Positions 28,881 to 42,146 of a stretch of 64,000 bases of DNA are shown here, piece by piece. The stretch covers positions 868,001 to 932,000 of the forward strand of contig JAPVLO010000403.1 of the NCBI GenBank assembly GCA_027257055.1, in the 5' to 3' direction. The stretch's first letter is position 1; each line of letters starts with the position of its first letter. Position numbers and translations under genes: made by a program. The stretch is from Cephalopachus bancanus (taxonomy: Eukaryota > Chordata > Mammalia > Primates > Tarsiidae). The notes below the pieces were generated by a model. It made no database searches, had not been told where the DNA came from, and worked only from the letters and a program-made list of their open reading frames with translations.

Positions 28881-29516
28881 GGGGGGGACAACTACACTCT
28901 TTTCAACTTCACTTGGTCACCTGCATCCCATGACTGTTACGGAAATAAGCATACCCTTCAGAGACCAGCCTTGGCCAGAGGCCACTCCCTGAGGGAGGAG
29001 GCAAAAAGAAGTCCAGTACGGGGGAACAGTCTACATCCAGACAATATCTTACACATGGGCATGAACACTCATGAACCTATCCAGACAGGGTAAGGGACAG
29101 AGGTGGGGTGAAGGTACCTTAAAGCCACTTAGCTCATCAAAACTCCATGATCTCCTGAGAGATAATTGAAAGTCTCAAAGTCAGTGGGAATCTGACAAGA
29201 ACACAAAGGATTTGCCAAACACAAAAGTGAATGTGGACGTGGGGTTCTCTGAAGCATTTCTGGCTCAAAAACAGAGAGTAGTTTATGTAACTCCTGTGAG
29301 CTTCCAGGTATTATTTTGAAAAGGAACTCTGGAGCTGCTGGAGACCAAATAAAACATGGGCCACGGGAAAGCAAATTCTTCTTCTGTGGAAGAAAAATAA
29401 ATGGCAATTCCTTGAGGAGTGAAGTCAGCAAGAACTACAGGATTTTCCTTCATCTCCTCAATTCTGAGAGTTGTCCACCCTTGCCTGAAGTCTCCAGTTG
29501 CTTCATCTTTCTTCTT
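28881..29516. other. PDZK1 intron 1, unique sequence
   Basis: Nothing supported. Confidence 0.5.
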
Positions 29517-29811
29517 CTTTTTTGAGTCGGAGTCTCACTCTACCACCCAGGCTGGAGTACAGTGGCACAATCATGGCTCACCACAGCATTGACCTCCTGG
29601 GCACAGAAGATCCTTCTACCTCAAATCTTCTAAGTAGTTGGGGCTACAGATGCATGCCATCACACCAGCTAATTTCATTTTTTTTCTTTTTAGAGATGAG
29701 GTCTCTTGCTATGCTGTCTCAGCTGGTCTCAAAATCCTGGGGTCAAGTAATCCTCCTGCCTCTGTCTCCCAACATGCTGAAATTACAGGTGTGAGCCACT
29801 GCACCTGGCCA
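29517..29811 (-). repeat. Alu
   Basis: TTTTTTGAGTCGGAGTCTCAC start, GTGAGCCACTGCACCTGGCC end. Confidence 0.9.
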
Positions 29812-29884
29812 CCAGCTGTCCCATCTGAGTAAACAGACATATGTAGTTGAAATAGTGTAAATCTAGACCATCAGGTTATGCTAG

Positions 29885-30075
29885 CTATAATAACGTTATC
29901 ATTTGAAAACTCACTGTGTGTCAGGCATGGCACATTATCTCACTTAATGCTCACGATCACCTTAGAAATTTGATTCTCAGTCCTAGCTGCTACTTAGAAT
30001 CCCCTGTAGTCATTTAAAAAATCAAATGATTGGCCCCACCTCAGATCCACGGAGGCAGAATTTCCAACCTTGAAA
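29885..30075. repeat. MIR remnant next to a MER5A-like remnant
   Basis: ACTCACTGTGTGTCAGGCATGG is MIR-like. TGGCCCCACCTCAGATCCACGG is MER5-like. Confidence 0.5.
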
Positions 30076-30120
30076 CCTAAACACAAGCAAAGAAATTAGT
30101 ACTTAAAATCACCTATGCTG

Positions 30121-30428
30121 GGCCAGGCAAGGTAGCTCATACATGTAATTCAAATACTTTGGGAGGCCAAGGCAGGAGAATTGCTTAAGCCCAGGAGTTT
30201 GGAACAGCCTGGGCAACATAGTGAGACCCCGTCTCTAAAAAAAAAAAAAAAAAAAAAAAAATTAGCTGAGCATGGTAGCACTTGCCCGTAGTCCTAGCTA
30301 CTCAGGAGCCTGAGGGGGAAAGGATTGCCTGAGCCTTAGAAGGCCAAAGCTATGGTGAGCTGGAATCACACCAGTGCACTCCAGCCTGGATGACAGAGTG
30401 AAACCCTGTTTCAAAAAAAAAAAAAAAA
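30121..30428 (+). repeat. Alu
   Basis: GGGCCAGGCAAGGTAGCTC start, A22 linker, CCTGTTTC plus poly-A end. Confidence 0.9.
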
Positions 30429-30984
30429 TTACACTATGCTGCCCCTGACTTCTCTTCTCTCTCCTCAGTCTTGGGATAACTGACTCCCTGATGGGTCACA
30501 GAAGAATGTCAAGGTTGGGTTGAACTTTTTTTTTTTTTTTAAGAAAGTAGGATTTATTGAGAGGACAGAAAATCTCCCACAGTTGGAGGGGACCCGAGGA
30601 GGTTGCCCGGGTTGCACTATTAACAGCCACTCTGCGATCACCTTTACCCAATTTGAGAAACCAAGGTAGCAGCCTGGTTAGGAGAGGCCCTTGGTCACCC
30701 TGTGCAGTCCACAGAACCCAGCTCTGCCCACAGTCAGTGCCCCAGCCAACAAGATAGGAATGTCGTAGCAACCTAAAGTCTATTCCTTATGCCTCCCTCC
30801 TGAGGTTCCAGTTCTAAGCCAGACAGACATGGAATCAAGCAGATGAAAACAATTCTCATGGACTCTTTATTCTATAAATTAAGTCTGTTAAGACAGTTCC
30901 CCATCCCCTAAACGCCTTAAAATCTGAGATCATTCTTCCTCCTCCCAACTCCATAGGTGGAGTCCCAAGCTCCATTCAAGACTG

Positions 30985-31180
30985 AGTTCCTACCCATTAT
31001 CACACAAATAGAAATACTGAAATGCTACCCTACTGGTGGGGAAACAGCCACTACTGTGATCCCAGCTGACTCCAAGAACCAGCATGGCTTCTGTCCCATA
31101 ATCAGCCACTTACGGATTAATGTTATGTCCATCGATCCTCACTCACTGAGGAGGATTGATGATTGCCAGTTCCAATGTAC
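30985..31180 (+). repeat. Unidentified repeat, copy B
   Basis: Partner of 26610-26780. The translated core ILKCYPTGGETATTV is identical in both copies, and the nucleotide differences within it fall at third codon positions. Confidence 0.6.
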
Positions 31181-31299
31181 AGTTCCTTGCTCCCAAACAA
31201 CCTCTTCTCTCCCCAAACAATTAGCTTCTTCAACTAGCCTGCTGGACAGGTGAAATCTGTTTAGGATCATGAACACGGTTGCTTCCGTCTTCTACTCAG

Positions 31300-31860
31300 C
31301 ATCAAAAATCACATTACCCAGACCTGATGTGTTCGTGCCACAGATGTCTACCCCTAACTTATATGCTAAACCCTGCCAAGTAGTTGATGGGATAAAGTCA
31401 AACACCACCCCTGTTCTTAAGGGACTTTATCATTGATTAGGGTTAAGGAAAGGCTCTAGTACAAAAATCACCACCACCATGGGCAGAGTGTAAATGTTCT
31501 AAAACCTACAACATGAGAAAAATTAAGGAAAGCTTCATGAATTAAGAAGGATTTAATTTAGGCCTTGACAGTAGATGAGTGGGATTTCAACAGGTACAGA
31601 AGTAGAAAGAGACTATTTTAGACACAGAAAAGAGTGTGGACATCAGGTCATGAAAGTGGGAAAGTTTGGGGCATGATCAAGGAAGAGCTAAAAATGTGGT
31701 TGAAGGACAGCCAACAGAAGGGAAACCATGGGTAACAAATTAAACTGCCTTGAATATCAGTCCAAGGCATCTGGCCTTAGTTTGGTGTCCAGTAGGCACC
31801 ACTCAATGCTTTTAAACAGAGGAATGATGGGCCAGAGTTGAGCTTTGAAAATGGCAGGTG
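31300..31860. repeat. L2/MIR-like relics in otherwise unique intron
   Basis: TCTGGCCTTAGTTTGG and GAGGAATGATGGGCC resemble old L2-type sequence. Weak. Confidence 0.3.
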
Positions 31861-31861
31861 A

Positions 31862-32138
31862 GCCGGGCGTGGTGGCTCGTGCCTGTTAATTCTACCACTT
31901 TGAGAGGCCCAGGAAGGAGGACTGCTTGAGCCCAGGAGTTCGAGACCAGCCTGGGCAACATAGCAAGACTTTGCCTCTACTAAAAATCAAAAAATTAACT
32001 ATACGTGGTGTGCACCTGTAGACAAGACCTGAAGCAGAAGGATTGTCTAAGCCCAAGAAGTTGAGGCTGCAGTGAGCCATGACTGTGCCACTGCACCCTA
32101 GCCTGGGTGACAAAGTGAGGTCCAACTCCAAAAAAAAT
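31862..32138 (+). repeat. Alu
   Basis: GCCGGGCGTGGTGGCTCG start, ending GGTCCAACTCC plus A8. Confidence 0.9.
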
Positions 32139-32719
32139 GTCAGGTGAGATAGACTGGAGGAAGGCCAAGTAAGGTGGTTATCGGAATCCTATTCACACCC
32201 AACTCATCATGGTAGCCATGAGAATAGAACAGAGGTGACAGACGTAGAGGAACTACAGAGAGAACTAAGCAGCAGAGATGACCTCAGACACAACTCAGGT
32301 GTGACAACATAGATGTCCAAAATAATTATTTACATTGATCATGACTGGTATCTAAGAGGAACGACAGGCGTGTAGCACCCAGTCAGTGTCAGGGCCCATG
32401 GGCTCCTGTTGCTTCCCTGATACCATTTACTCCCCTGCCATGTAGATTCCTTGTGGTTTCACTGTCATGAAGAAGGGTTCCCAGTTACACAGAATGGCAC
32501 ATGCACAGTCAAGTCTTCTGAGGCCACAGCTCAATTTGAACAAAACCATGCTTTCCTCTGAGTCCTGGGGTTGCAAGAATACTCTAATTCTGCAGCCACC
32601 TATATATTCTGTCTGCTTCTCCATAAGGGCAGTTGTATACTTTCCCTGAATTTATTAACTTAGCTCAATTTTTTCTACTAATCAACCTTGATACCTTTCC
32701 TACTGCAAGCCCTGAACTC

Positions 32720-32890
32720 CTCTTCTATTATGGACTGAATTTTGTCCCTACCTGCAATTCATACATTGAAGCCATAATGAGATGAGATAGCAATGTCAGT
32801 TTGGGTATGTTTAGATTAGAGAACTCGGCAGAATATTGTGTTGGACAGGACTCCAGGTTTGGAACCATCTTCACGGCAGTGTTAGGTGAA
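32720..32890 (+). repeat. Possible MaLR/ERVL-type LTR fragment
   Basis: CTATTATGGACTGAATTTTGTCCC and CATTGAAGCCATAATGAGATG resemble the beginning of MST/MLT LTRs. Short and diverged. Confidence 0.4.
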
Positions 32891-33259
32891 CCCTATGAGT
32901 GAGAATGGTAAAGGAAGAGGGTCAATCAAACCTTGAGTGATACCTAGATCTAAGTGACAGGAAGAAGCAGCAGACAGGATTCATCAGAAATCACAAAGGC
33001 TAAATTTTAGTGTTGTCAAACTAAAAGAAGAATTTCAAGATAAGATAGTCACCAATGCCAATGATGCTAAGAGGTAGAGAGAATGAAAACAGAAAATGCC
33101 ACCTGAGTTTAGAAAATAGAAGTCCAGGCCAGATAAGAGACTAAGAAGCAAGTGAATACTAACTAACAGAAGCAACGGATATAGGGATATGGATACTTTG
33201 GGGAACAGATAAATGACAGAGTTGGGATAGCAGTCTGAGGGATTGTGAGGTTAATGGAG

Positions 33260-33424
33260 GCTTTTTTTTTTTTTTTTGGAGTGGGGTCTTACTCTGTTGC
33301 CCAGGCTGGAGTGCACTGGCATGACCATAGCTCACCACAGCTTTGACCTCCCAGGCTCAAGCACTGCTCCCACCTCAGCCTCCTGAGTAGCTGGGACTAC
33401 AGGAACAAATTACCACATCCAGCT
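33260..33424 (-). repeat. Partial Alu (one arm)
   Basis: Poly-T, CTCTGTTGCCCAGGCTGGAG, ending at the arm boundary CCACATCCAGCTGG. Confidence 0.88.
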
Positions 33425-33458
33425 GGATGCTTTCATTTTAACATTAAGAAAATGATCA

Positions 33459-33608
33459 GGCCAAGCTTGGTGGCTCTCACCTGTACTCTTAGCACTTTCG
33501 AAGGCCAAGGCAGAGGCTCAGTTGAGGCCAGGAGGTGGTGATCAACCTGGGCAATGTAGCAAGATCCCATCTCTATTCATAAACAAATAAAAAATACATA
33601 AAAAGAAA
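33459..33608 (+). repeat. Free left Alu monomer (FLAM-like)
   Basis: GGCCAAGCTTGGTGGCTCTC to CATCTCTATTC and an A-rich tail. Confidence 0.8.
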
Positions 33609-35050
33609 ACTATCAGAAACATATTAAGGAATGATATGGAGAACATAGAAATTGGGGTTAGCCTTGACGAGATGGAATACCTCCTCTACTGGGGCAGGAG
33701 AGAAGAAGGGGGGAAAATGGGATAAAGATAAAAATAAGGTCGCTTACCTTGGTGTCAGTCTCTCCTACAATGTAGCTGACAAAAATCGGGAATTCTGATA
33801 ACATGGAGCAATAGTATCACACCAAAAGACCCACTGGGGCCAAACAGATACATCGCTGAAGGTGGCCAGGAGAGGGCTATGGAGTAACTCCTACATAGCA
33901 CCAGAGAACAGCCACCATGAGGAAACAGGAGGCTATCATGCCAGATCTTCCAATTTCTCAAGAGAACCTAGAAATCTAGATTTATGTAAACTGCCCCCAT
34001 CTAAAAAAAACTGACAGCTATTTCAAACTTGTAAGAAACTCCATGTAAACCAAAACAGAATTAAGCTTCTGAGCTGGCAAAAAGACTTTCCAATCACCAC
34101 AGCGTTGTTTCACTACAGTCAACAAACCAAATAAAAATTTCTAAGAAAAAACTAGATCAAAATATACATATAATAAACTCACAGCAGTTCAATCAGTATA
34201 GGGTCTCATGGCTTTTTCTCGTGGTAATTTACATCAAGAGTAACAAAAGAAAGTGGAAACTTTTACCTAAGTTGGGGTTTAACATGTTTTAAAAACATAA
34301 GGGTGAGAGGTGAGGATTTCTAGATTTACAATAAGCACAAAGCTGGAATGTTGGATCATGGGGCCAATGTGAATTAGCAGATAAGAGAAGCTAGGAGGGT
34401 GGGATTGGGGAGGTGAAATCTTTCAGGGACTGGTTCAGCAGCACAGTCCAGGAGAGGGAAGAAGGGATGGAGGAAAGAGTTTCAAATGTTAAGGGGTTGA
34501 CACAGGAAAAGTCATCTTCAAAAATCTTTGTTTTAAAGAGCACTTTCCCATAAAGAAATTCTAAAGCAGCTGTGTATGTATACAGAGGGAATGCGTATTT
34601 TTATTTTCATTTTCCCCCAGCATTCTGCTCTGGGTCAAGTACTGGTTCAGAGTCAAATCCAGCTTTTGATCCTGGTTTCACTACATACGAACTGTGAGAA
34701 CATGGGTGAGCGCCTTAATTTTAGCAGAAGACGGCTGTATCTCTAGCACATAAAGCACACATGGACACAGTGAAGATTACTAGAACATGCAAAGCATCTA
34801 AGCAGTTTCTGGAGCACAGACTCCCACTCCATTGCAAGTCATCTTCCCTGACCTCTAGGGGAAGCCCTAATGTGAGGGGAATCCCATTTTCTGTGAGAAC
34901 ACTGGAGCAGTGCTCCTGGTTCTCTTTTTGCAGAAGACAAGAAGAGATTATGGACGAGGGATAGACAGGCACTTCAATGATCAGGCAAGGGATTCTCTAC
35001 CTACTCACTTTAGATCACCCCTGCAAGGCTGTTTACCTGCTGAAAAGTAA
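33609..35050. other. PDZK1 intron 1, unique, with a MIR at about 34620-34715
   Basis: CTTTTGATCCTGGTTTCACTACATACGAACTGTG is a MIR relic. Nothing else supported. Confidence 0.5.
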
Positions 35051-35052
35051 GG

Positions 35053-35362
35053 GCTGCTGGGTACAGTGGCTCAAGTCTGTAATCCTAGCACTTTGGGAGG
35101 CGGAGGCAAGAGGATTGCCTGAGTCCAAGGGTTCGAGATCAGCCTGGGCAACTTGGTGAGACCTCATCTCTACAATAAATCAAAAAATTAGCTGGGCATG
35201 GTGCTGTGCACCTCTAGTTCCAGCTACTTGGAAGGCTAAGGCAGAAGAATTGCCTGAGCTCAGCAGGTCAAGGCTGCGGCAGCTATGAGTGTGCCGTTGC
35301 ACTCCAGCCTGGGCGACAGAGTGAGACTCTGACTCAAAAAAAAAAAAGAAAAGAAAAGAAAA
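35053..35362 (+). repeat. Alu
   Basis: GGGTACAGTGGCTCAAGTC, CAATAAATCAAAAAATTAGC, CTGACTC plus (AAAAG) tail. GAAAAGTAAG lies on both sides. Confidence 0.92.
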
Positions 35363-38300
35363 GTAAGAGCAAAAGATTGTGTCACCTATGAAACAAAGTT
35401 CAAACAATAAATTCAGATTTCCCTGACCCAGAAGTATCAAGTAAGTCTGAAAGTCAGGGAATTACAAAGTAGAACCAAATACTGTGTATCAAGGAGGTAT
35501 AAAAATCCAGGAAGCTTTAACAGAACTTCAAAACTAACCTGGCTGGAGCGTCCCAATACCTGGAGCAGATGAACTCTAACGGAAGTGGGCACAAGGTACC
35601 CAAGGAAATGACAACAATGGAGAAGATAGAGTGAGGAGCAAAGCATCACCTTAGATACAGATACCTGGCCCAGGTATGGACCATGGTAGCCATGGAGTAA
35701 CTGGTGAACAAGTTCTGTCACCAGATGGTATCACTGAATTTCCAAGAGATTATAGAAAGGACATGCGATAAACAGCATACAGTTTGAAGACAGAAAAACA
35801 AAAGGGCCTATCATCAACGATGGCCAGGTCCTGCCATCTTGGCCCATCTTCCCAAAGCTTGGACTTAGAAGTAGGATTATCCCTTCAATACAGTAATTTA
35901 TAACCTTTAGTCCCAAGTACCACCCTGAAGCCGCTATTATCTTATCTAACAGTGATTAGGAATCAGTTATACTGTCAGTATCAGACTACAAAGAAAACAG
36001 TGCCTCTCTCCACAAGGCACTTATGTAATCAACACCCGAGCCATGAAAAAACTCAACAGTAAAAGCTCAGCAGGACTCTGATGAATAATGTTTAATCCTG
36101 GTTATTGCAACCGTGGAAGGGTATTTGATTGTATAACCGAGGCTGTAACCATAGGCTATTTGTTTCATTGTAGAATGAGGAGAAGAAAGGGCAGGTCTCT
36201 CCCGTAACATTCAACTTAGACATTATTCGCTTTCTGCTGAACTCCACACTTGTCTAAAACACTTCAAAATTCAACAAGGAAAAGGCAACCTTCTCAGGAA
36301 GTTGGACCAGGTGTGCCTGCACAGTGTGCACTTTTGAGGAATGCTGTTCCTCTAGCATTGCCATTCATCTGGGTAAGGAGAAAGGAAAAACATCACTAGA
36401 ATTTTGTTAGAAAAACACAATTGGTGGAGACTGTGTGCCGTTAAGTCAGCAACTTCAGACAGGTTGAGAAATGCCTGTAGTCATCAGCCCTGACACAAAG
36501 GCTTCATGCCCCATACCGGCCACGTCTGGCTTCCTTCAGAGCCCCAGCACATGTTGTTTGTCCTAACAGCATAAAAAAAATTCACTGTGTCTCAGCCGGT
36601 ACTGACAGAGATGTCTGTAGCAAGGAAGAGATAAAGGCAATTCAATTTCAGAAATATTTTACCTAGAGCAGAACCTATATTTTTGATGCAAATCATACAT
36701 TTAAGGCCATCTGTATTCGTCCTTTAAAAAGCAAGACCTGTGGAAATGCAGACACCTAAGTATATTAAATTTAAGTAATTAATACCAACAATAAGAGGAG
36801 AAGCAGGGCCCTAAAATGTGTATTTGCTTACTGTACATTGTGATAGTTACTGTTTGGTCTTAGCCAGAGATCAATTTCAAATGTAGAGAATTAGTGAAAT
36901 GCATTTCATTGAGAATTATCTGGAGAAGAGTGATCACAGGCCCAGTGAGAAATTTCTATTTTCCATTTGTGATAAAGAATGAAATCTGCTTGTCTCAAAG
37001 TTCATTTGGCCTGCTGGTACCCCCCACACACACCCACAGCCACCATATATGATACTTTGTCCTATATGGCAGGACTCTGGGCTGTAATGTTCAAGGCCTT
37101 TCGTGCTTCAGTTGCTTATCTAAAAGTTCTGTGAGTTGGGGGAGAGATGGAGCCAATATCGTGTGGCAACAGAGGCATCATAAAGAGAGTATGCCCTTGT
37201 GCTGCTGGTAGTACTGGTACCTGAAAACAGTTGAACCATCCTGAGGACCAGCTGAGACAAGGGTTTTCCCCAAATCAGCACCTTGCTTTAAAAAACATTT
37301 TGAATTTGAACTTGCATTTCTACCTTCTCACTTTTTTTTATTTTTTATTTTTTGGTATTCTGGACTTCAACAAGACACCTCCTGCCTCCAGTCCCTCCCA
37401 GTCACTAACTCGAGACAGACTTCCCAACCTTGCTTTCACCACATTAGTTTCTAAAAAAAATTATTCACAAACAAAAGTTTGGCATAACCCAGCCCCACCT
37501 CAGCCCTCTCGGCTCCTTGGCAGGCACCAAGCTGGTCTATGCGTGGTCACCCCACGCAGCCAGCCCTATGCTCATGCCACATGCTCTGCCTGGAATGCCT
37601 TTGCCATTCCCGACTACTGATTCCTTGTAGGTGCTAAGTAAACTTTTTTTCCAAGTGAATGAATTCAAGACAGACCCATTTTCAAGGCTCAGTTCAAATT
37701 TTAGATCACATATGAGTCCTTCCATGGCCACCCCAGTCTGACAATACCACCCCATTTTCTGAATTTCAAGTATCATTTATATATTCAACAAGTTCTATAC
37801 AGGACCTTCTGTGGGGCAAGTATTAGGGTTCAGCCCAGCTTAGACACTATCCTGCCCTTAAAGAGCCCAGAGAGCTATAAAACATAACTACCAAACAACA
37901 ATATGGGTGCTGGACTATTTAAATAAAATGTTTTCTTATTGCTATGTACATTTATTGAGTTCCTACTAGGCTTTAGGAACCAGCCTAGGTGCTTTTTATG
38001 AGTTCTGATATAATCCTAATGGACAATTTTACAAAAAAAAAAAAAAAAAGGGCCTGAAGAATTAAACTGGTCTTTCCTGGCTATTTGGAAGAGCAGAATC
38101 TGAATTCAAACCCAACTGGAAAAATAAATAAATAAATACATTAAAAAAAAAAAATCAGACCCATCACCTACCCTGCCCCCAGCCCTGCGGGATAGAATGT
38201 GTCCTGGGAATCCAAGCAGTTAGACTAGGAGGAAGTCAACCCAGGCAGAAGGAATAGCACAGGTGTGTCCACTGAGTGATGAATGGTTCAGAAAGACCAG

Positions 38301-40907
38301 AGCGCATGTGTATGTTGAGAAAGGAGGAGGTCAAGCTAGACTTTGAAGCACCTTGGGTTCAGTCCTGTAAATTGCCGGAAACCTCAGTGTTTATGTCATG
38401 TGTCCCCATCAACATAAGCTCCCTTCAGGGCAGCCATCACAGCCCCTTTCTATATTTTCACACCACCAAGTATGCACTCAATACAACTGGTGGAAAGCCC
38501 ATGGGCTTTTCTGGATCACTAAGATTTGTGTTCCCAGTGGAACCCCATTGTTCCCACCCAGCTTAATGAATACAGAATACCTGTGCCTCTAACCGGTGTG
38601 GTGCCTCTGAAGCCAGTGGCCATCTCAGCTCAAGAGCAAATCTTTCATAGTTGTCAACAAGGAGGCTCGGGCCATCTTTCCCGCTTAGGAAAACTCTTGC
38701 CACTGACTGTTCATTTATTCTCCAGGGTCATGCACATCGCAAAGCTGTCTGAAAATCAGAATAGCACTTAAGATGTGCTGGACACTATGCACATTCTCTC
38801 ATTTAATCCATTTGACGGATGAGAAAATAGAGGCTTCGAGAGTAAATCTGGTCTGGAATGCAGGCTTCCAGTTCCAACGCCCATGCTCTTAACCCCTTAG
38901 CCATGATACCCACCAGGCATAGAGACAGGAAATCTGGACATTCCTTCATGAAAGGCCAAAAAAAAGGAGTTGCTGAGATCTTGAGGAAAACGCACCTCAC
39001 TCCAGCTTGCTACTCTCATCAAATGCCTATGCGACAAACGTGACTCATTTAACCGAGATGTAACAAGAGAAGTCCACTCCCACACGACCAGACCCTGGAT
39101 CCGAGTATCAGAGCTCTGCAGCCTCCTCTCCTGAGGCACACCTTATCAAAACCACCTACATCTATGCTTCATGTCCTTCCTTGCCACACTAATTTCCAGT
39201 TATGCAAATCTGTTCTGGTGCCAGGTACTGTTCTATAACCTGGGAATATAGCAAGTAACACAAAAGACAAGATCCCTGCACTCTTGAAGCTTAACATCTG
39301 GCAAAGGTGACAAGTAAAAAGTAAATGAGATGATTTCTGATGGTCAAGGCTCTGAATGATAGAGATAATGGTGAGATGCAGGTGGGAGGCTATCTAGAAA
39401 TTCCTTCCTAGAAAGGTAACATTGGAATTCATACCCAAATGACAAAGAGCCAGCCTTCAAGACTCTAGGATCTACCTTACACTTGGTGGGCTGAAAAGGA
39501 CATTAGCAATGACCTAGTCTCAACTCCTTACTGGTGATCAGCATATGGAGGCTCAGTGAGATTTAAAGACCAGATCAAGGTCATCCCTGCAAGGAATGAC
39601 CGCAAGGATGTTTCTTCCCACTGTTCTTCAGAGTCTGTGGATACACACATTCGATAGGTATCTTACCTATGTGTTAAAACCATCTTACATTATGCTTTTA
39701 ACGCATTCATATTTATATTTTATTTTAAGTACACCCTTGGGGAAAGACAAGAGGCCCCCCCTAGATGGATGATGAAAGTGAGGTAATGTTTCTAATTGCC
39801 TGTCACTAACAACTGAGTCAAAACCCTGGTTATTTGTATTCCAGCCTGGTGTCCTTTCCCTTAGATAAGAAGTAGCTGTCTAGCAAGTGGTTTACGAACA
39901 TAAGACACATGACCAACAACTTCATATTTTAGGGTGCAGAGAAAATACAGATAAGCACAATTTACTTAGTCACAACAAACTCAAAGTCCCTGAGTTATTT
40001 ACTGCAGGAAAGAGCACATGTGACTCCGGGTGACAGGACAATCACAGACTGAGGCAGGCAGCCCCCTGTGACTTCTGGGCACGGGACTGAAAGCTTTGGT
40101 GACACATTGCAGGGATTTCAGTAAATAAAGTGGAAGGTGTCCCTCTGGTGGAGCCAACCTAAGAATCCTCAGGGCTGGATCCAAACCAGACCAGGAATCT
40201 TTACAGCTGATGAACCCTTAGGCAAAAGTCATATTTAAGTCCCTTGATTCCCATGCTTGGGAAATAAGCTACTAGTAGTTCCCAAACCTGCCTGCACAGA
40301 AGAGCTTTAAAATGAAGATTTTCCGATTCACACAAGACCTAGAGACCTAGAAACTCCAAAGGCTAAAGCCTGGGGAATCTGTGTTTCAAAATGCAGCAAA
40401 CCTAGAAATCCACTGCTGTTTCTCATTTCTTAGTGCTACAGTGTGATATAGAGAGGAGAGATGCGTGTTTTTATTATCCAGTGGGAAAGTCAAGTTGTGT
40501 CTTTGAAGGGCTGCTTCCAGAAGAAAGTCTTCTCTACTCCCCAAAACCCTGGCAGAGTAGGAAGTTTTGGGGAGTATCTTTCTAGTAACCCATGAAGGCT
40601 GTGGTCTCACTCCCTGTGGCTGCACATTAAACCCCAAACAACCCTGGATGAATTTTTCTTCTGAGATCAGTTTAACCAAGTGCTTTGTGAAGCAGGCCCT
40701 GCAAGGGTGAGGAGGTGGACAACCCCTCACTCCTCACCCTATCCCCCAACTACCACCAAAAGGGCCTGCTCCCTCCCCACAGTCCTCTCCTCTGCCCTGG
40801 ACAGCCAGCTGCCTGCTTTGAAAAAGAAAAGGTGAAAAGGAGGATAAAGAAGGTAGTTCGGGCCTAGGTGGCCAGACCCCTCAAAGAGGACACAGAGAAG
40901 TTCTTAC
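35363..40907. other. PDZK1 intron 1, 5' part: mostly unique with MIR, L2 and MER5 relics
   Basis: MIR-like blocks near 37940-38010, 38771-38905 and 39485-39600, an L2-like block at 39195-39360, and a MER5A-like block at 40265-40395 (TTCCCAAACCTGCCTGCACAG...GGGGAATCTGTGTTTC). Open frames of up to 129 codons (37231-37620) show no recognisable protein. Confidence 0.5.
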
Positions 40908-40985
40908 CTGAATCTGGAAGGAAGCAGAGCTGCTCCGTTCACGCGGGAATCCTGTCTCTGCTGGTGAGCACTCGTCTTGGAACTC
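40908..40985 (-). other. PDZK1: Probable PDZK1 non-coding first exon (5' UTR)
   Basis: On the minus strand, GCAGAGACAGGATTCCCGCG and then CCAGATTCAG runs into a strong donor GTAAGAAC (exon end 40908). Its distance from exon 2 and the total gene length agree with human. The start is guessed from promoter-like signals just upstream. mRNA evidence would settle it. Confidence 0.5.
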
Positions 40986-40987
40986 AC

Positions 40988-41000
40988 TGGACTTTGAACA
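40988..41000 (-). promoter_or_regulatory. HNF4-type DR1 site at the probable PDZK1 promoter
   Basis: The minus strand reads TGTTCAAAGTCCA, which contains CAAAGTCCA, the core preferred by HNF4. A TATA-like CTTTTAAAT lies just upstream (about 41007-41015). PDZK1 is expressed in HNF4-positive organs. Function is inferred. Confidence 0.4.
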
Positions 41001-41015
41001 AAGATTGATTTAAAA

Positions 41016-42146
41016 GCTAATGTATTTAACAGGGACGTGTGGTCTGAGTTCAAGTGACCTCTGTCCTGCTTCCTACCAGCTGGCTGGAAAACCTGGCACC
41101 GTGGCCCACCTGCCTAACTCTGCAGGATGCCGTTCCCAGAGAATGAGGAGTGGTAGGGCAGCCTGGGGAAGGGAGGTGCCTCTGCCTTCTTCAGTTCTCT
41201 CCCTTAGGTAGGTGTCTTGGTCACACCCAAGCAGCCCCCAATCCCGTTAGGAGCCTCTGCTGTCCCTAGTTCCAGGGTCTTCGCTGGAGCAACCTCACAC
41301 ACTGCCCCTTACCAGGGAGTAGTAACCTGTGCAACCTCACCCAGTAGGCGGCCAGGGGGCCAATAAGTCCCGGTAAGTAGGGCAAAGCCTCTCAGTCCAC
41401 CCATCCTTCCTCCCCCTGCCCCGGGAGTTCTTACGTGCATGCTCCCAGGAGCTTAGCCAGTCAAAGCCCACACACCCACTTCCCAGGCTTCCTCCTATAT
41501 GCTTTCTCCCCTCTCTTATTTTCCCTCTTTCTCACCTGACAGTGCTGTTTCTATTCTCCAGCCTACTGATAATTGTCTTCCCCTTCACACACTCAGAGCC
41601 TCTCAGGCAAGCCCAGCAGGGCAGGTGAAAGGCACTTCCAGTCCACGAGCGAGCTCATCCACCCTGCTGCCCAGGCAGTGGGCTGGTGCTCAGCCCCTAG
41701 TCCCAGCCACAATCTGATCCCTATCAGCCCCACCCACACAGACCGTTCTAGCACGGGGCTTCTCACTGACCTGGATCCTCAGCCCACACTGCAAATCAGG
41801 GCAAGAGATTGCTCCAGGCAGTGAGTCAAAGCAAACCATAGGCCGAGGACTGGGTGATCTCACCCCTCTACCACCCACACTCGAAGGGCCACTTGTCTTT
41901 GCTGGGTTTGGCTTTGCCCCCAACAAAAGCATGACCTGAGCCAGTGGGTAAACGGTTTACAATGACAAACATCTGACCAGCTTCCTCATACCAGGCCTTC
42001 TTCTACCTTGAAGCTATACTCTCTTGGCTTCCTGCATATCTTCCAAAGAGAAGGGTAGAAGAGGAAAATCTGGATTTAGTATCAGAACACCTGAGTTCAA
42101 ATTCTGATTCTGCCATTTCCCAGGTGTTTGATCTACAGTAATTTTC
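41016..42146. other. Upstream of the PDZK1 first exon, GC-richer unique DNA
   Basis: No coding exon recognised. This would be the proximal PDZK1 promoter and upstream region. Confidence 0.5.
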
